Assembly (NCBI GenBank): GCA_947441075.1
Contig: CANESK010000003.1
Span: 1 to 53,344, forward strand
Direction of reading: 5' to 3'
Origin: Verrucomicrobia subdivision 6 bacterium
GTDB taxonomy: Bacteria > Verrucomicrobiota > Verrucomicrobiia > Methylacidiphilales > Verrucolacustridaceae
DNA: 53,344 nucleotides
Shown piece after piece: positions 35,133 to 43,643 of the stretch. Each line of letters starts with the position of its first letter. Within the stretch, counting starts at the first letter, position 1. The position numbers were made by a program, and so were the translations under genes. The notes beneath the pieces were generated by a model, which saw nothing but the letters and a program-made list of their open reading frames with translations, had not been told where the DNA came from and did no database searches.

Positions 35133-36209
35133 TTAGTAGATTCGAAAAGCAAGCTGCCAAGGGAAGCCTTTAGGCATTTCTTTTAGGAGAGCATCAGGGA
35201 ACGGACCGATGAGATTACTGGATTGGTTGATGGCATCGCCACTGATCTGGCCAAGGATGGAATTGGGGTCGCCTTGAACGACATCGAGTTGGGAGATGGA
35301 TCCATCTGGATTGACGAAGAAGCGAATGACGACTCGATTCACTCCGATTTGGGCCATGGTTTGTTGAACTTTTAGATTCCAGCGTGAGCCGATGCCGAGG
35401 TAGAGCTTGTGTTGATAGCGACCGAGGGCGGTTCCCATGGAGGCAAAGGAGGCGTCTTGGCCCATTTGGGCACCACCCGAAACGGCGCTACGATCGCGAA
35501 AAATGTCTGGGGGTGGAGCCATGGCGGAGGAGGAGTCGGATGCCTCGGAAGCGGCTTGGGCTTGGGATGGAGGGGTGGAGTCTTGGCTTTGACTTTGGTC
35601 AGGGGTGGTATCGGGAGGAGTTTCTTGGGCAGGTTTTTGGATGGCTTCGCCTGGACCTGGAGTGGGTTTGAGGAGTTCGGTTTTGGGAAGGGGGGGGGCG
35701 GGGTCGGGTTTTGCTTGTGCAGGGGGCTTAGCGGCGGAGGGACTGAGGCGGGCGGAGGGGGGGGGTGATGCTGGGTTGGGGGAAAACTGGGAATTCTGCA
35801 TGGTGAGGGAGTCGTTATTTTTGCCTTCTTGGCCGCCGAGGGTTGGGTCGGTGCCATTGACGACCTTGCTGGAGGCGGCGGTGTTGCGGTCACTTTGTAA
35901 GGCGGTGCGAGGATCTACTTTATCGGTTTCTTTCAGGCCTGAGGCGTCGGCGAATTGGCTAACCAAGGGAGGGGCGGCGATGGGAGGAGCCTGAGCCAAG
36001 CGCTGGATTTTTAGATTCGTGCGCACAGGAGCGGCGTCAGCCTTTTTGGTTAAACGAGATATGGACTCGGAAGAAAACCAGAAGAAAGCGAAGAGAAGGA
36101 AATAAAGTAGAGTGAAGGAGGTGGCGATGATCAGGTCGCGGCGTTCCCGAGGGTCTTGTCCTGAGTAGGGCAAGGGAGAGTTCTCTTCGGTGGGCAGGGC
36201 CAACGTCAT
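35133..36209 (-). CDS. TonB/TolA-like energy transducer
   Basis: A protein of 358 residues: a cytoplasmic N-terminus, one membrane helix at ~28-47 (IIATSFTLLYFLLFAFFWF), a long Pro/Gln/Ser/Lys-rich periplasmic spacer (~110-240), and a C-terminal alpha/beta domain with GSRWNLKVQQTMAQIG, VVIRFFVNPDGSISQLDVV and the final WQLAFRIY. That layout is TonB or TolA. Placement before exbB-exbD supports TonB. The partner receptor is not in the window. It starts 26 bases after the RND pump stop. Confidence 0.75.
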   Translation of the reverse strand: MTLALPTEENSPLPYSGQDPRERRDLIIATSFTLLYFLLFAFFWFSSESISRLTKKADAAPVRTNLKIQRLAQAPPIAAPPLVSQFADASGLKETDKVDPRTALQSDRNTAASSKVVNGTDPTLGGQEGKNNDSLTMQNSQFSPNPASPPPSARLSPSAAKPPAQAKPDPAPPLPKTELLKPTPGPGEAIQKPAQETPPDTTPDQSQSQDSTPPSQAQAASEASDSSSAMAPPPDIFRDRSAVSGGAQMGQDASFASMGTALGRYQHKLYLGIGSRWNLKVQQTMAQIGVNRVVIRFFVNPDGSISQLDVVQGDPNSILGQISGDAINQSSNLIGPFPDALLKEMPKGFPWQLAFRIY

Positions 36210-36235
36210 AATCTGAAATTAGGATGCAAACTGAG

Positions 36236-39200
36236 TTAGGACAAGGTCGGCGGGTAGGCGGGGTGAGAAACAGGCCGACGAGGTCGGAATCGATCTACGG
36301 TGATATAAAAGGCGGGCACAAGATAGAGAGTGAGAAAGGTGGAGGAAAGCATGCCTCCGACAACGGCGACTCCGAGTGGACGACGACTTTCGGCCCCCGC
36401 GCCGAAGCCGAGTGCGATGGGAAGAATCCCGATGATGGTGGAGAGGGCGGTCATGAGGATGGGTCGAAGCCGAAGGCGACCAGATTCGAGCATGGCCTCG
36501 AGGGCGGGGACACCGAGAGCCCGTTGTTGATTGGCGAACTCGACCAGAAGAATGGAATTTTTGGTGACGAGACCCAAAAGAAGGACCAGGCCGATCAAGC
36601 TGTAAAGATTCAGATTCATAGAAGGAATTTCTGGAATCAGTCCGAAAATAATAGCCAGTGGTTTAGGTAAGGCACCTGGGGGAGCGTACTGGGGGATAAC
36701 GGCCAACCCGTTGAGGAAACCGAGAACATAAATAAGTAGAAGCGCACCGACCGCGGCCAAGGGGAGGGCGATCATGATGGTGAGAGGGTGGATGAAGCTT
36801 TCGAACTGGGCGGCGAGGGCCATGTAAACGATGAGAACCGCCAGAAGAAGGATCTGCCAGGCTTCGCCGACGCCAGAGCGCAGTTCGCGGGCTTCCCCAT
36901 CGAATTCCATTTTGATTCCAGGCGGCAGAATTCTCCGACCAATTTCCTCGGTTTTTTCGATGGCTTGGCCGAGGGTGCATCCTTGAGGTTGACCGCTGAC
37001 TTGGGCGCAACGTTGCCGAGCAAAGTGGGAGATGGAGTTGACCGAGCCTTTTTCTTTAGCTCGGACGAGATCACGAATGGGAACGAGTTGTCCGCTGCGG
37101 GCGCGAACATAGAGAGAATTTAGTTCGTCGGGGACGAGACGATCCACACGGCGGAGTTGGGCAATAACGTCATACTGTTTGCCCTCGAAATTAAAGCGGG
37201 AAATATCGAGGCCCCCGAGGAGAATTTGAAGGGACTCGGAAATATCGCGAACGGAGATCCCGAGGGCGGCGGCGCGATTACGGTCGATTTCAAGATTGAG
37301 CTGAGGTTTTTCGTAGTTGAAGTTGGTACGGGGTTGGCTGAGGAAGCCTGCTTGATCGATTTCGTCTCGCAATTCCCGCGCGCTTTTTTCTAATTGGACA
37401 AGGTTGGGGCCTTGAAGAATGACTTGGAAAGAGGCATCGAACCCGCGTCCGATGGCTTTGGGAAGAAAGGGAATGACGACCGCTCCGCGAATTTCGCTGA
37501 TCATGCGAGTGAACATGGAGCCGCGAGCTCCTGGGCGGGCGAGTTGTAGTCCCGTGCGTTCCCGATCGGGTTTTAAGCGCATAAACATAATTCCAAGGTT
37601 GGATTGTCCTGGGGAACCGCGAGCGAGGGCAACGGCGGAAAAGTAGCCTTCCACCTCTGGATATTCGGAAGCGATCTTCTCGGCTTGGCGGATATAGCGG
37701 TCGGTGGCTTCGGTGGTCGAGCCTTCTGGGGTGACGACGACGGCAACGATGGTTCCTTTATCTTCATCTGGAAGAAATTCTTGGGGAATGGCCTGATAGA
37801 GAAGAACAGTGAGTGCGAGGATTCCTGCACCGAGTCCGAGTAGGGCGCGGGGGTGACCGAGCGCGGCGGCGAGGCTCTTGGTGTAGAAAAGGGAGATGCG
37901 ATGTAAAACTGATTCGAGAAACCTGGCATAGGCGGGAGGATTGGCGGAAGGCGGTTTTAAGAAAAAGGCACCGAGGGCAGGGCTGAGGGTCAGAGCGACG
38001 AAGGCGGAGATGGTAACGGAGCCAGCTAAGGTGACGGCAAATTCGCGGAAGAGAATTCCAGTGGTCCCACTTTGAAAAGCGATGGGAAGAAAGACGACGA
38101 CAAGGCTGGCGGTGATGGCGAGAATAGCTCCAGTGATTTCCTTCATGGAGGTAATACTGGCTTCAAAGGGGGTCATACCCTCTTCAATGTGGCGGACGAT
38201 ATTTTCGAGGACGACGATGGCGTCGTCGACCACGATCCCGATGGCGAGGACGAGAGCGAGTAGGGTGAGGATATTGACGCTGTACCCGAGCATGTAGAGC
38301 AAGGCGAAGGTCCCAAGAACGGAGATGGGAATGGCGGCGGCGGGGATGAGAGTGGAGCGGGCTTCTCGGAGAAAAAGGAAGATGAGGACGACGACGAGAA
38401 GAACGGAAATAATGAGGGAGACAACGACTTCGTCGATGGCGTTCTCGACATAAAGAGAAGAGTCGAAGGGGATATCGATTTTTACGTCGGCAGGGAGGAG
38501 AGGTTTGATTTTTTCCAGTTCACGACGGACTCTTTGAGCGACCTCGACGGCGTTGGCATCGGACTGTTTGACTACGCCCAAACCGACGGCGGGTTGACCT
38601 CGAAAGCGGGCGATGGTCTGTTCAACGGCTGGCCCTATTTCCACGGTGGCGATATCGCGCAAGCGGATGGGAGTGCCCTCTGTATCTCGGACGATGAGAT
38701 CGGCGTACTGGTCGGGGCGATCCATTCTCCCTCTTGCCAAGATACTGAGAGAGCGCTCCTGGCCTTCAATTTGGCCTGAGGGTAGCTCCACATTTTCTTT
38801 TGCGAGCAGGGCGCGGATATCGGCTGCGGTGATCTGGCGAGCGGCCATTTTTTCTGAATCGAGCCAAATCCGCATGGAGGTTCTTTTCTCCCCTCCGAAG
38901 TTGATGCCGCCTACGCCTGAGAGAACCTGGAGGCGATCTTTGATTTGGCGTTCGGCCAGATTGGTGAGATCGAGGGTGGAGCGGGTGGCGCTGGAAAGAG
39001 CGACCCACATGACCTCTTGGGCATCGGCGTCTTGTTTGGCGACGATGGGTTCTTTGATGTCGTCAGGGAGTTTATCGCGGACTCGGCTAATGCGATCCCG
39101 GACGTCTTGGGCTCCGATATCGACGTCGCGGTTGAGTTCAAATTCAACTGTGATACTGCTGACCTGCTCCCGCGATTCACTGCGGAGGATTTTAATGCCA

Positions 39201-39424
39201 GGAATATTATTAATTTCCTGTTCCATGGGTTCGGTGACATCGGCTTCGACAAGCTCAGCATTGGCACCCGGGTAGATGGTGATGATGGAGACGACGGGAG
39301 GGTCGATGTTAGGGAGTTCGCGGACGGGAAGGCGGGAGAGGGCAACGATGCCAACGAGGGCAATCGCCAGATTAGCCATGGTGGCGGCCACGGGTCGCCG
39401 AATGCAAAACTCTGGAAGATTCAT
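36236..39424 (-). CDS. RND multidrug efflux permease (HAE1, AcrB-like)
   Basis: A protein of 1062 residues with 12 membrane helices in two repeats and large periplasmic loops. It starts PEFCIRRPVAATMANLAIAL and has PNIDPPVVSIITIYPGA and IGIVVDDAIVVLENIVRH, the proton-relay Asp pair in helix 4. The C-terminal half has ILLAVLIVYMALAAQFESF and LVTKNSILLVEFANQQR. It exports hydrophobic compounds with an adaptor and outer-membrane channel. The adaptor gene overlaps it (ATGA); no TolC-like gene is in the window. It is followed by TonB-ExbB-ExbD. Confidence 0.95.
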   Translation of the reverse strand: MNLPEFCIRRPVAATMANLAIALVGIVALSRLPVRELPNIDPPVVSIITIYPGANAELVEADVTEPMEQEINNIPGIKILRSESREQVSSITVEFELNRDVDIGAQDVRDRISRVRDKLPDDIKEPIVAKQDADAQEVMWVALSSATRSTLDLTNLAERQIKDRLQVLSGVGGINFGGEKRTSMRIWLDSEKMAARQITAADIRALLAKENVELPSGQIEGQERSLSILARGRMDRPDQYADLIVRDTEGTPIRLRDIATVEIGPAVEQTIARFRGQPAVGLGVVKQSDANAVEVAQRVRRELEKIKPLLPADVKIDIPFDSSLYVENAIDEVVVSLIISVLLVVVLIFLFLREARSTLIPAAAIPISVLGTFALLYMLGYSVNILTLLALVLAIGIVVDDAIVVLENIVRHIEEGMTPFEASITSMKEITGAILAITASLVVVFLPIAFQSGTTGILFREFAVTLAGSVTISAFVALTLSPALGAFFLKPPSANPPAYARFLESVLHRISLFYTKSLAAALGHPRALLGLGAGILALTVLLYQAIPQEFLPDEDKGTIVAVVVTPEGSTTEATDRYIRQAEKIASEYPEVEGYFSAVALARGSPGQSNLGIMFMRLKPDRERTGLQLARPGARGSMFTRMISEIRGAVVIPFLPKAIGRGFDASFQVILQGPNLVQLEKSARELRDEIDQAGFLSQPRTNFNYEKPQLNLEIDRNRAAALGISVRDISESLQILLGGLDISRFNFEGKQYDVIAQLRRVDRLVPDELNSLYVRARSGQLVPIRDLVRAKEKGSVNSISHFARQRCAQVSGQPQGCTLGQAIEKTEEIGRRILPPGIKMEFDGEARELRSGVGEAWQILLLAVLIVYMALAAQFESFIHPLTIMIALPLAAVGALLLIYVLGFLNGLAVIPQYAPPGALPKPLAIIFGLIPEIPSMNLNLYSLIGLVLLLGLVTKNSILLVEFANQQRALGVPALEAMLESGRLRLRPILMTALSTIIGILPIALGFGAGAESRRPLGVAVVGGMLSSTFLTLYLVPAFYITVDRFRPRRPVSHPAYPPTLS

Positions 39425-40470
39425 GGAGCGGGAGTGGTGGAAGATTGGGGTGTGGAAGGGGTTTCGGGGAGAAGTTTGCGACCAGGGGCAAGGCGGAGAT
39501 TGCCTGAGCGTGCGACGAGATCGCCTGCCTTGAGTCCTCTAACGATTTCAATCCGTCCTGGGATGCGAAGACCTATTTCAATGGGAACGAGTTCGGCCAC
39601 TCCCTCGGCGTCACGGTAAGTGGCGAACCCACCTTCGTGGGGAAAGATGCAATCTTCTGGGAGGGTGAGGGCTTTTTCTTTCGTGCCGATGGCGAGGTCA
39701 AGATTGGCAAACATTCCGGGTTTGAGTCGGTGATCGGCATTTGGGACGAAAGCGCGGGCTTGGACGGTGCGGGTGGCCATATCGATCTGGGGCTCGATGA
39801 GATAGATCTCGCCAACGAAAATCTCGTCTCCGTAAGCGGCGACTTTGAGGTGGATGGGTTGGCCGGGTTGGACACGTGCACCGTAGCGTTCAGGAACACC
39901 GAAGGTGAGTTTCATGCGATTGAGGGCGTAGAGGCTAACGAGAGTGGTTTGGGGACTGACGTACTGACCGACGCTAATGGTGCGGTGACCAAGGACACCA
40001 GCGAAGGGAGCGGTTAGGGTATATTCCTGGAGTCGTTTGCGGGCAAGGAGGAGAGAAGCCTGGGTCCGCATAGAGTTCGCACGGGTTTGATCGTGTTCCT
40101 GTTGGGAAATAGTGCCATCGGCGAGGAGGGTATCGGAGCGTTGCAGTGTCTCCTTGGCGTAAAGGTAGTCGGCTTCTGTCTCTGCGACACCCGCGGCTTG
40201 CTTAGATTCGTCGATTTGGAGAAGAACATCGCCTTTTTTGACTACGGCACCTTCTACCATGGTGATGGAAGTTATTTCTCCGTCGACTTCGGGTTTGATG
40301 TCGACGGATTCTTCCGCCTCAAGGGTGCCGATGGCAGCAAGGGTTTCGAGGAGGGGACCTTCCTGGACGGCAACCAGATCGACGGGAACAGGTCGATCCT
40401 TAGGTGGTCCGCCGCCTTTTTGACAGGCGCTCAGAGCCAAGAAGGCTAGAAGAATGACAAAATGATTCAT
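39421..40470 (-). CDS. RND efflux periplasmic adaptor lipoprotein (HlyD/AcrA family)
   Basis: A protein of 349 residues from ATG 40470, with a lipoprotein signal ending at Cys16 in LLAFLALSAC. The domain order is barrel-lipoyl-hairpin: the first lipoyl half has ESVDIKPEVDGEITSI and VVKKGDVLLQIDE, then a short helical hairpin (~95-145, LADGTISQQEHDQT), then LTAPFAGVLGHRTISVGQYV and the beta-barrel. It joins the pump to an outer-membrane channel. Its stop overlaps the pump's ATG. Another ATG lies 12 bases upstream. Confidence 0.93.
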   Translation of the reverse strand: MNHFVILLAFLALSACQKGGGPPKDRPVPVDLVAVQEGPLLETLAAIGTLEAEESVDIKPEVDGEITSITMVEGAVVKKGDVLLQIDESKQAAGVAETEADYLYAKETLQRSDTLLADGTISQQEHDQTRANSMRTQASLLLARKRLQEYTLTAPFAGVLGHRTISVGQYVSPQTTLVSLYALNRMKLTFGVPERYGARVQPGQPIHLKVAAYGDEIFVGEIYLIEPQIDMATRTVQARAFVPNADHRLKPGMFANLDLAIGTKEKALTLPEDCIFPHEGGFATYRDAEGVAELVPIEIGLRIPGRIEIVRGLKAGDLVARSGNLRLAPGRKLLPETPSTPQSSTTPAP

Positions 40471-40511
40471 ATGATGAATGGTTAACAATGTGAAGCATCT
40501 CCCGACCCTGG

Positions 40512-41507
40512 TCAAGAGGGGAGGAGATCGCGAATAGCGGTAATGAGATCGGGCAGGCCCTCGCCAGTGGTGGCTGAGACAGAAAAGATGGTTTTGCGGG
40601 CAGCGGCTCGCAAGGCGGCAAGATTTTTGGCGGATTCTGGGAGATCGCTTTTATTGGCAGCGATGAGAAAGGTGCGTTGCCCAAGAGCTGCGTCGTGAAG
40701 ACGAAGTTCTTTACGAAGGAGCCGATAATCTTCTACGGGATCGCGTCCTTCGGTTCCTGCGGTATCGACGACAAGCAAAAGAACGGCGCAACGTTCGATA
40801 TGGCGCAAGAAATCGTGACCCAGTCCTTTGCCATCGTGGGCGCCTTCGACCAATCCGGGAATATCCGCGAGGGTGAAGCGATTTTCTTCGGCGGAACCGA
40901 CCACTCCGATGTAGGGGGCGAGGGTGGTGAAGGGATAGGATGCAACCTTGGGCCGAGCGGCGGATAGGGCGGCGAGGAGGCTAGATTTCCCGGCGTTGGG
41001 CAAGCCGACGAGGCCTACTTGAGCGATCGATTTTAGAACAAAGATAAATTCTCCTGATTCTCCGGGGCGTCCATCTTCGGCCATGCGTGGGGTTTGGCGG
41101 GTAGAGCTGGCGAAGCGTGAGTTTCCGCGTCCGCCGCGTCCGCCTGCACAAAGAACGAATCTTTCGCCAGGGTTGGTAAGATCGATGAGGGGATCGCCTT
41201 CCTCTCCTGGGGGGAGGGGGTAAATCACGGTGCCGGGTGGAACTTTTAAGAGACAATCTTTGCCTGCTCTGCCCGAGCACTGTTTGCCGCTGCCAGTATT
41301 GCCGTTGCCAGCGCGGGCGTGGGGTCGAAAGCGGAGATCGATCAGGTTATTCAGTTGGGGATCCACCTCGAGAATGATGTCGCCGCCGTCGCCGCCGTCT
41401 CCTCCGTCGGGTCCGCCCTTGGGGACAAACTTTTCGCGTAGGAAACTGACGGCGCCACGGCCACCGTTACCGGCGTTGGCATGGATACGAACTCGATCAA
41501 CGAACAT
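40512..41507 (-). CDS. obg: Obg family GTPase
   Basis: A protein of 331 residues: N-terminal glycine-rich Obg fold (DRVRIHANAGNGGRGAVSFL, GPDGGDGGDGGDI, GGRGGRGNSRF) and a G domain with P-loop GLPNAGKSSLL, switch II DIPGLVEGA and NKSD. ObgE acts in late 50S assembly and the stringent response. It lacks the optional C-terminal OCT domain. ATG 41507 starts at the conserved MFVDRV; the longer upstream frame is a shadow of the CHASE2 gene, with which it overlaps by 11 bases. Confidence 0.95.
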   Translation of the reverse strand: MFVDRVRIHANAGNGGRGAVSFLREKFVPKGGPDGGDGGDGGDIILEVDPQLNNLIDLRFRPHARAGNGNTGSGKQCSGRAGKDCLLKVPPGTVIYPLPPGEEGDPLIDLTNPGERFVLCAGGRGGRGNSRFASSTRQTPRMAEDGRPGESGEFIFVLKSIAQVGLVGLPNAGKSSLLAALSAARPKVASYPFTTLAPYIGVVGSAEENRFTLADIPGLVEGAHDGKGLGHDFLRHIERCAVLLLVVDTAGTEGRDPVEDYRLLRKELRLHDAALGQRTFLIAANKSDLPESAKNLAALRAAARKTIFSVSATTGEGLPDLITAIRDLLPS

Positions 41508-42696
41508 GGGAAGTTTCCATCCAATTGTGAAGTCGGGGCGCAAGAAGCGTGGCAAGAAAGGAGCCGAGGCAAAGTGGGAGCGCGCCAGAATACCCCCCTA
41601 ATTTTGCGGCGATCCAACCTGCTCCGAAAACAAGACCGGCTAAGCCACAAGCTTCGATTAGGCCGATGTGCCAGCGTTCTCCTGAGGAAAGACCAAGGCC
41701 AGCTGAAGCGAAAAGGACGGATAGGATGAGCCAACTGGGAGGATGGAGAACGGGGGTGGGACCAGCGGAGAGGCGAGTCCAAGTGCGGAGAACGGCATCG
41801 GCGAGAGCATGTTTACCGAGGGGAGAATCGATGGAGGGATCGACTTCGGCGAGGGTGGTGGCGATAAGAACGGGTTGGCGGGAGATTTGCTTTAAATTGA
41901 AGTAGGGGGTTAGTCCGATACGTTCCTGCTCGGCAGCAAGGACGACACCACGAATTTCCATTTTAGTGGTGGTGGGTTCGGCTTGATTCCAATCGATAGG
42001 GACGGAGCCGCGGAGATCGAGGGGGATGGTTTGGAGGGGAAGGCCTTGGGCATTGCGGAGAATCAAGCGGCGTCCCTGGAGTTCGGATTGAGTGAGGTCG
42101 GCGTTGAGAGCGCGGGCGTACATGACGAGAAGCCAAGAGGGAATGACGGAATCGGCTTGGCGAAAAACGAGAGGAAGGCGACGAAGTTGGCCATCTGCAT
42201 CGGGAGTGATCTTCCAAGCGGCGAGGGTGGCGGATTGGCGAAGACTTTTCTCTGGGGCGAGAAATGAGTCGGCCGTACGCAGGCTTTGGAGAGAGCCGTG
42301 GTGGGGAATTTTTGGAAGAGAGAGAGTTTCGGTGCTGGCGAGCGCAGGGAAAGTGGTAGCGGGGAGAACAGATGTCTCAAAGGAGGCGAGGGCGCGGGCC
42401 ATCTGATCGTCTTGGGCGGGTTCGAGGACATCGGGGGCGTCGAGGGGTAGGAGTAGGCCGACGGGATTTGGGCGATAGGGAGATATGGCGCGGAGAAGAA
42501 GAGTGAGGTCAAGACGGGGCCATGGCCAAGGTGCGCCAGCGAGGTCTGCGATGGTGATGAGAGTGGGCAGAGGGGCGGTCTGGGCGGGAGCCGAAGTGGA
42601 GGGAAGCAGAAGTCGAGAGTAGGGCACGGCGGCGGTGGCAAGGAGTAGACCGAGAGCGCTTGCGGCCAGAAGGGAGAGAATCCTAGAAAGTTGCAT
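41497..42696 (-). CDS. CHASE2-type sensor domain protein without output domain
   Basis: A protein of 399 residues with an N-terminal membrane helix (LSLLAASALGLLLATAAVPY), a large extracytoplasmic domain (~40-320) and three C-terminal membrane helices (LSVLFASAGLGL, IEACGLAGLVFGAGWIAA, LPLCLGSFLATLLA). The middle has CHASE2 features: GAPWPWPRLDLTLLLRAI, PDADGQLRRLPLVFR and VLIATTLAEVDPSIDSPLGKH. CHASE2 domains usually feed kinases or cyclases; here the protein stops after the helices. It opens the long minus-strand run and overlaps obg. Confidence 0.62.
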   Translation of the reverse strand: MQLSRILSLLAASALGLLLATAAVPYSRLLLPSTSAPAQTAPLPTLITIADLAGAPWPWPRLDLTLLLRAISPYRPNPVGLLLPLDAPDVLEPAQDDQMARALASFETSVLPATTFPALASTETLSLPKIPHHGSLQSLRTADSFLAPEKSLRQSATLAAWKITPDADGQLRRLPLVFRQADSVIPSWLLVMYARALNADLTQSELQGRRLILRNAQGLPLQTIPLDLRGSVPIDWNQAEPTTTKMEIRGVVLAAEQERIGLTPYFNLKQISRQPVLIATTLAEVDPSIDSPLGKHALADAVLRTWTRLSAGPTPVLHPPSWLILSVLFASAGLGLSSGERWHIGLIEACGLAGLVFGAGWIAAKLGGYSGALPLCLGSFLATLLAPRLHNWMETSHVR

Positions 42697-42776
42697 CGTT
42701 CGACCTTAGCGGAAATCTGGTAAATGGCGAAGGGGAACCGGATTGAAAAAAGCTGTTAAGGAACTAGGCTGGCGGG

Positions 42777-43082
42777 GTGAAAAGTGGCACGATCGAATTA
42801 CCAACAGAGAGTCCGACGCAGGAGGCTGACTTTTCGGAGGCTTTTGCCAAAGGGTGGCGGGTGCTGGTCTGGAATGATCCGATCAACCTTATGAGCTATG
42901 TGGTTTTCGTATTTCAAAAAGTATTAGGTTTCGATGAGCCCAAGGCGAAGAAGCATATGTTGGAGGTGCATGAGCAGGGTCGGAGCATGGTAGCGATGGA
43001 AACGCGAGAGAAGGCGGAGATGTACTGCCAGCGATTGCAGGAGTTTGGTTTAAAATCGACTTTGGAGGTGGCGCCCGCATGA
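42777..43082 (+). CDS. clpS: ATP-dependent Clp protease adaptor ClpS
   Basis: A protein of 101 residues: a flexible Glu/Thr-rich N-terminus and then the ClpS core WRVLVWNDPINLMSYVVFVF, KKHMLEVHEQGRSMVAMETREKAE and the final GLKSTLEV strand. It delivers N-end-rule substrates to ClpAP. The NDxxN..Y..V and HxxG elements of the N-degron pocket are present. The start is GTG 42777. Its stop overlaps the ATG of the DUF2017 gene. Confidence 0.94.
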   Translation: MKSGTIELPTESPTQEADFSEAFAKGWRVLVWNDPINLMSYVVFVFQKVLGFDEPKAKKHMLEVHEQGRSMVAMETREKAEMYCQRLQEFGLKSTLEVAPA

Positions 43083-43570
43083 GGGTGAGTCAGGAGGGCG
43101 CTGGGGACAGGCAAATTGAGTTTGCGGCTCCTGAGGCGGCACTTTTGCGGCAAGCGTTGCAGAGTACGGCGGAGGCGTATGAGACTGATCCAAGCGAGCT
43201 GGATCCAATGGTGGGGAATGCTTGGTATGGGCAGTCGGGTTTGCGGGAGGCGGGGATTCGTGGGGAGGATGCGGCGCATTGGGTGGCGGGTTTGCACGAG
43301 GCGCGAATGGGGAGAGGAGCGGCGATGAAGAGTTGGCTGAAAACGTTGCCGCCAGTTGGGCAAGCGGGGCGTTGGGTTTTGCCGAAAGACGAAGTGGAAT
43401 CTTTTTTGGCGACGTGCAATGACCATCGTTTGAGGCGGGCGGCCGAGTTCGATTTGGGGGAGGGAGACTTAGAGGTGAGGGCGATGGAAAAGGCCAAAGG
43501 GGACAAAAGGATCGCTTTAGTGGAAATTCATTTCCTAGCTTGGATAATTGAACTCATTCTTCATGAATGA
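43079..43570 (+). CDS. DUF2017-like protein coupled to clpS
   Basis: A protein of 163 residues, helical and acidic, with EAALLRQALQSTAEAYETDP near the N-terminus and LVEIHFLAWIIELILHE at the C-terminus. In Actinobacteria a DUF2017 gene directly follows clpS, and this protein has the same size and position. Its role is unknown, presumably in Clp adaptor function or control. Similarity is judged from pattern and context only. ATG 43079 overlaps the clpS stop. Confidence 0.55.
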   Translation: MRVSQEGAGDRQIEFAAPEAALLRQALQSTAEAYETDPSELDPMVGNAWYGQSGLREAGIRGEDAAHWVAGLHEARMGRGAAMKSWLKTLPPVGQAGRWVLPKDEVESFLATCNDHRLRRAAEFDLGEGDLEVRAMEKAKGDKRIALVEIHFLAWIIELILHE

Positions 43571-43643
43571 ATTGCAAGCGATTCGCATCTCTTTTACTTG
43601 GAATTAAGCGAATGGGTGCTAAGAACTCTTCATCGCAAATCGA

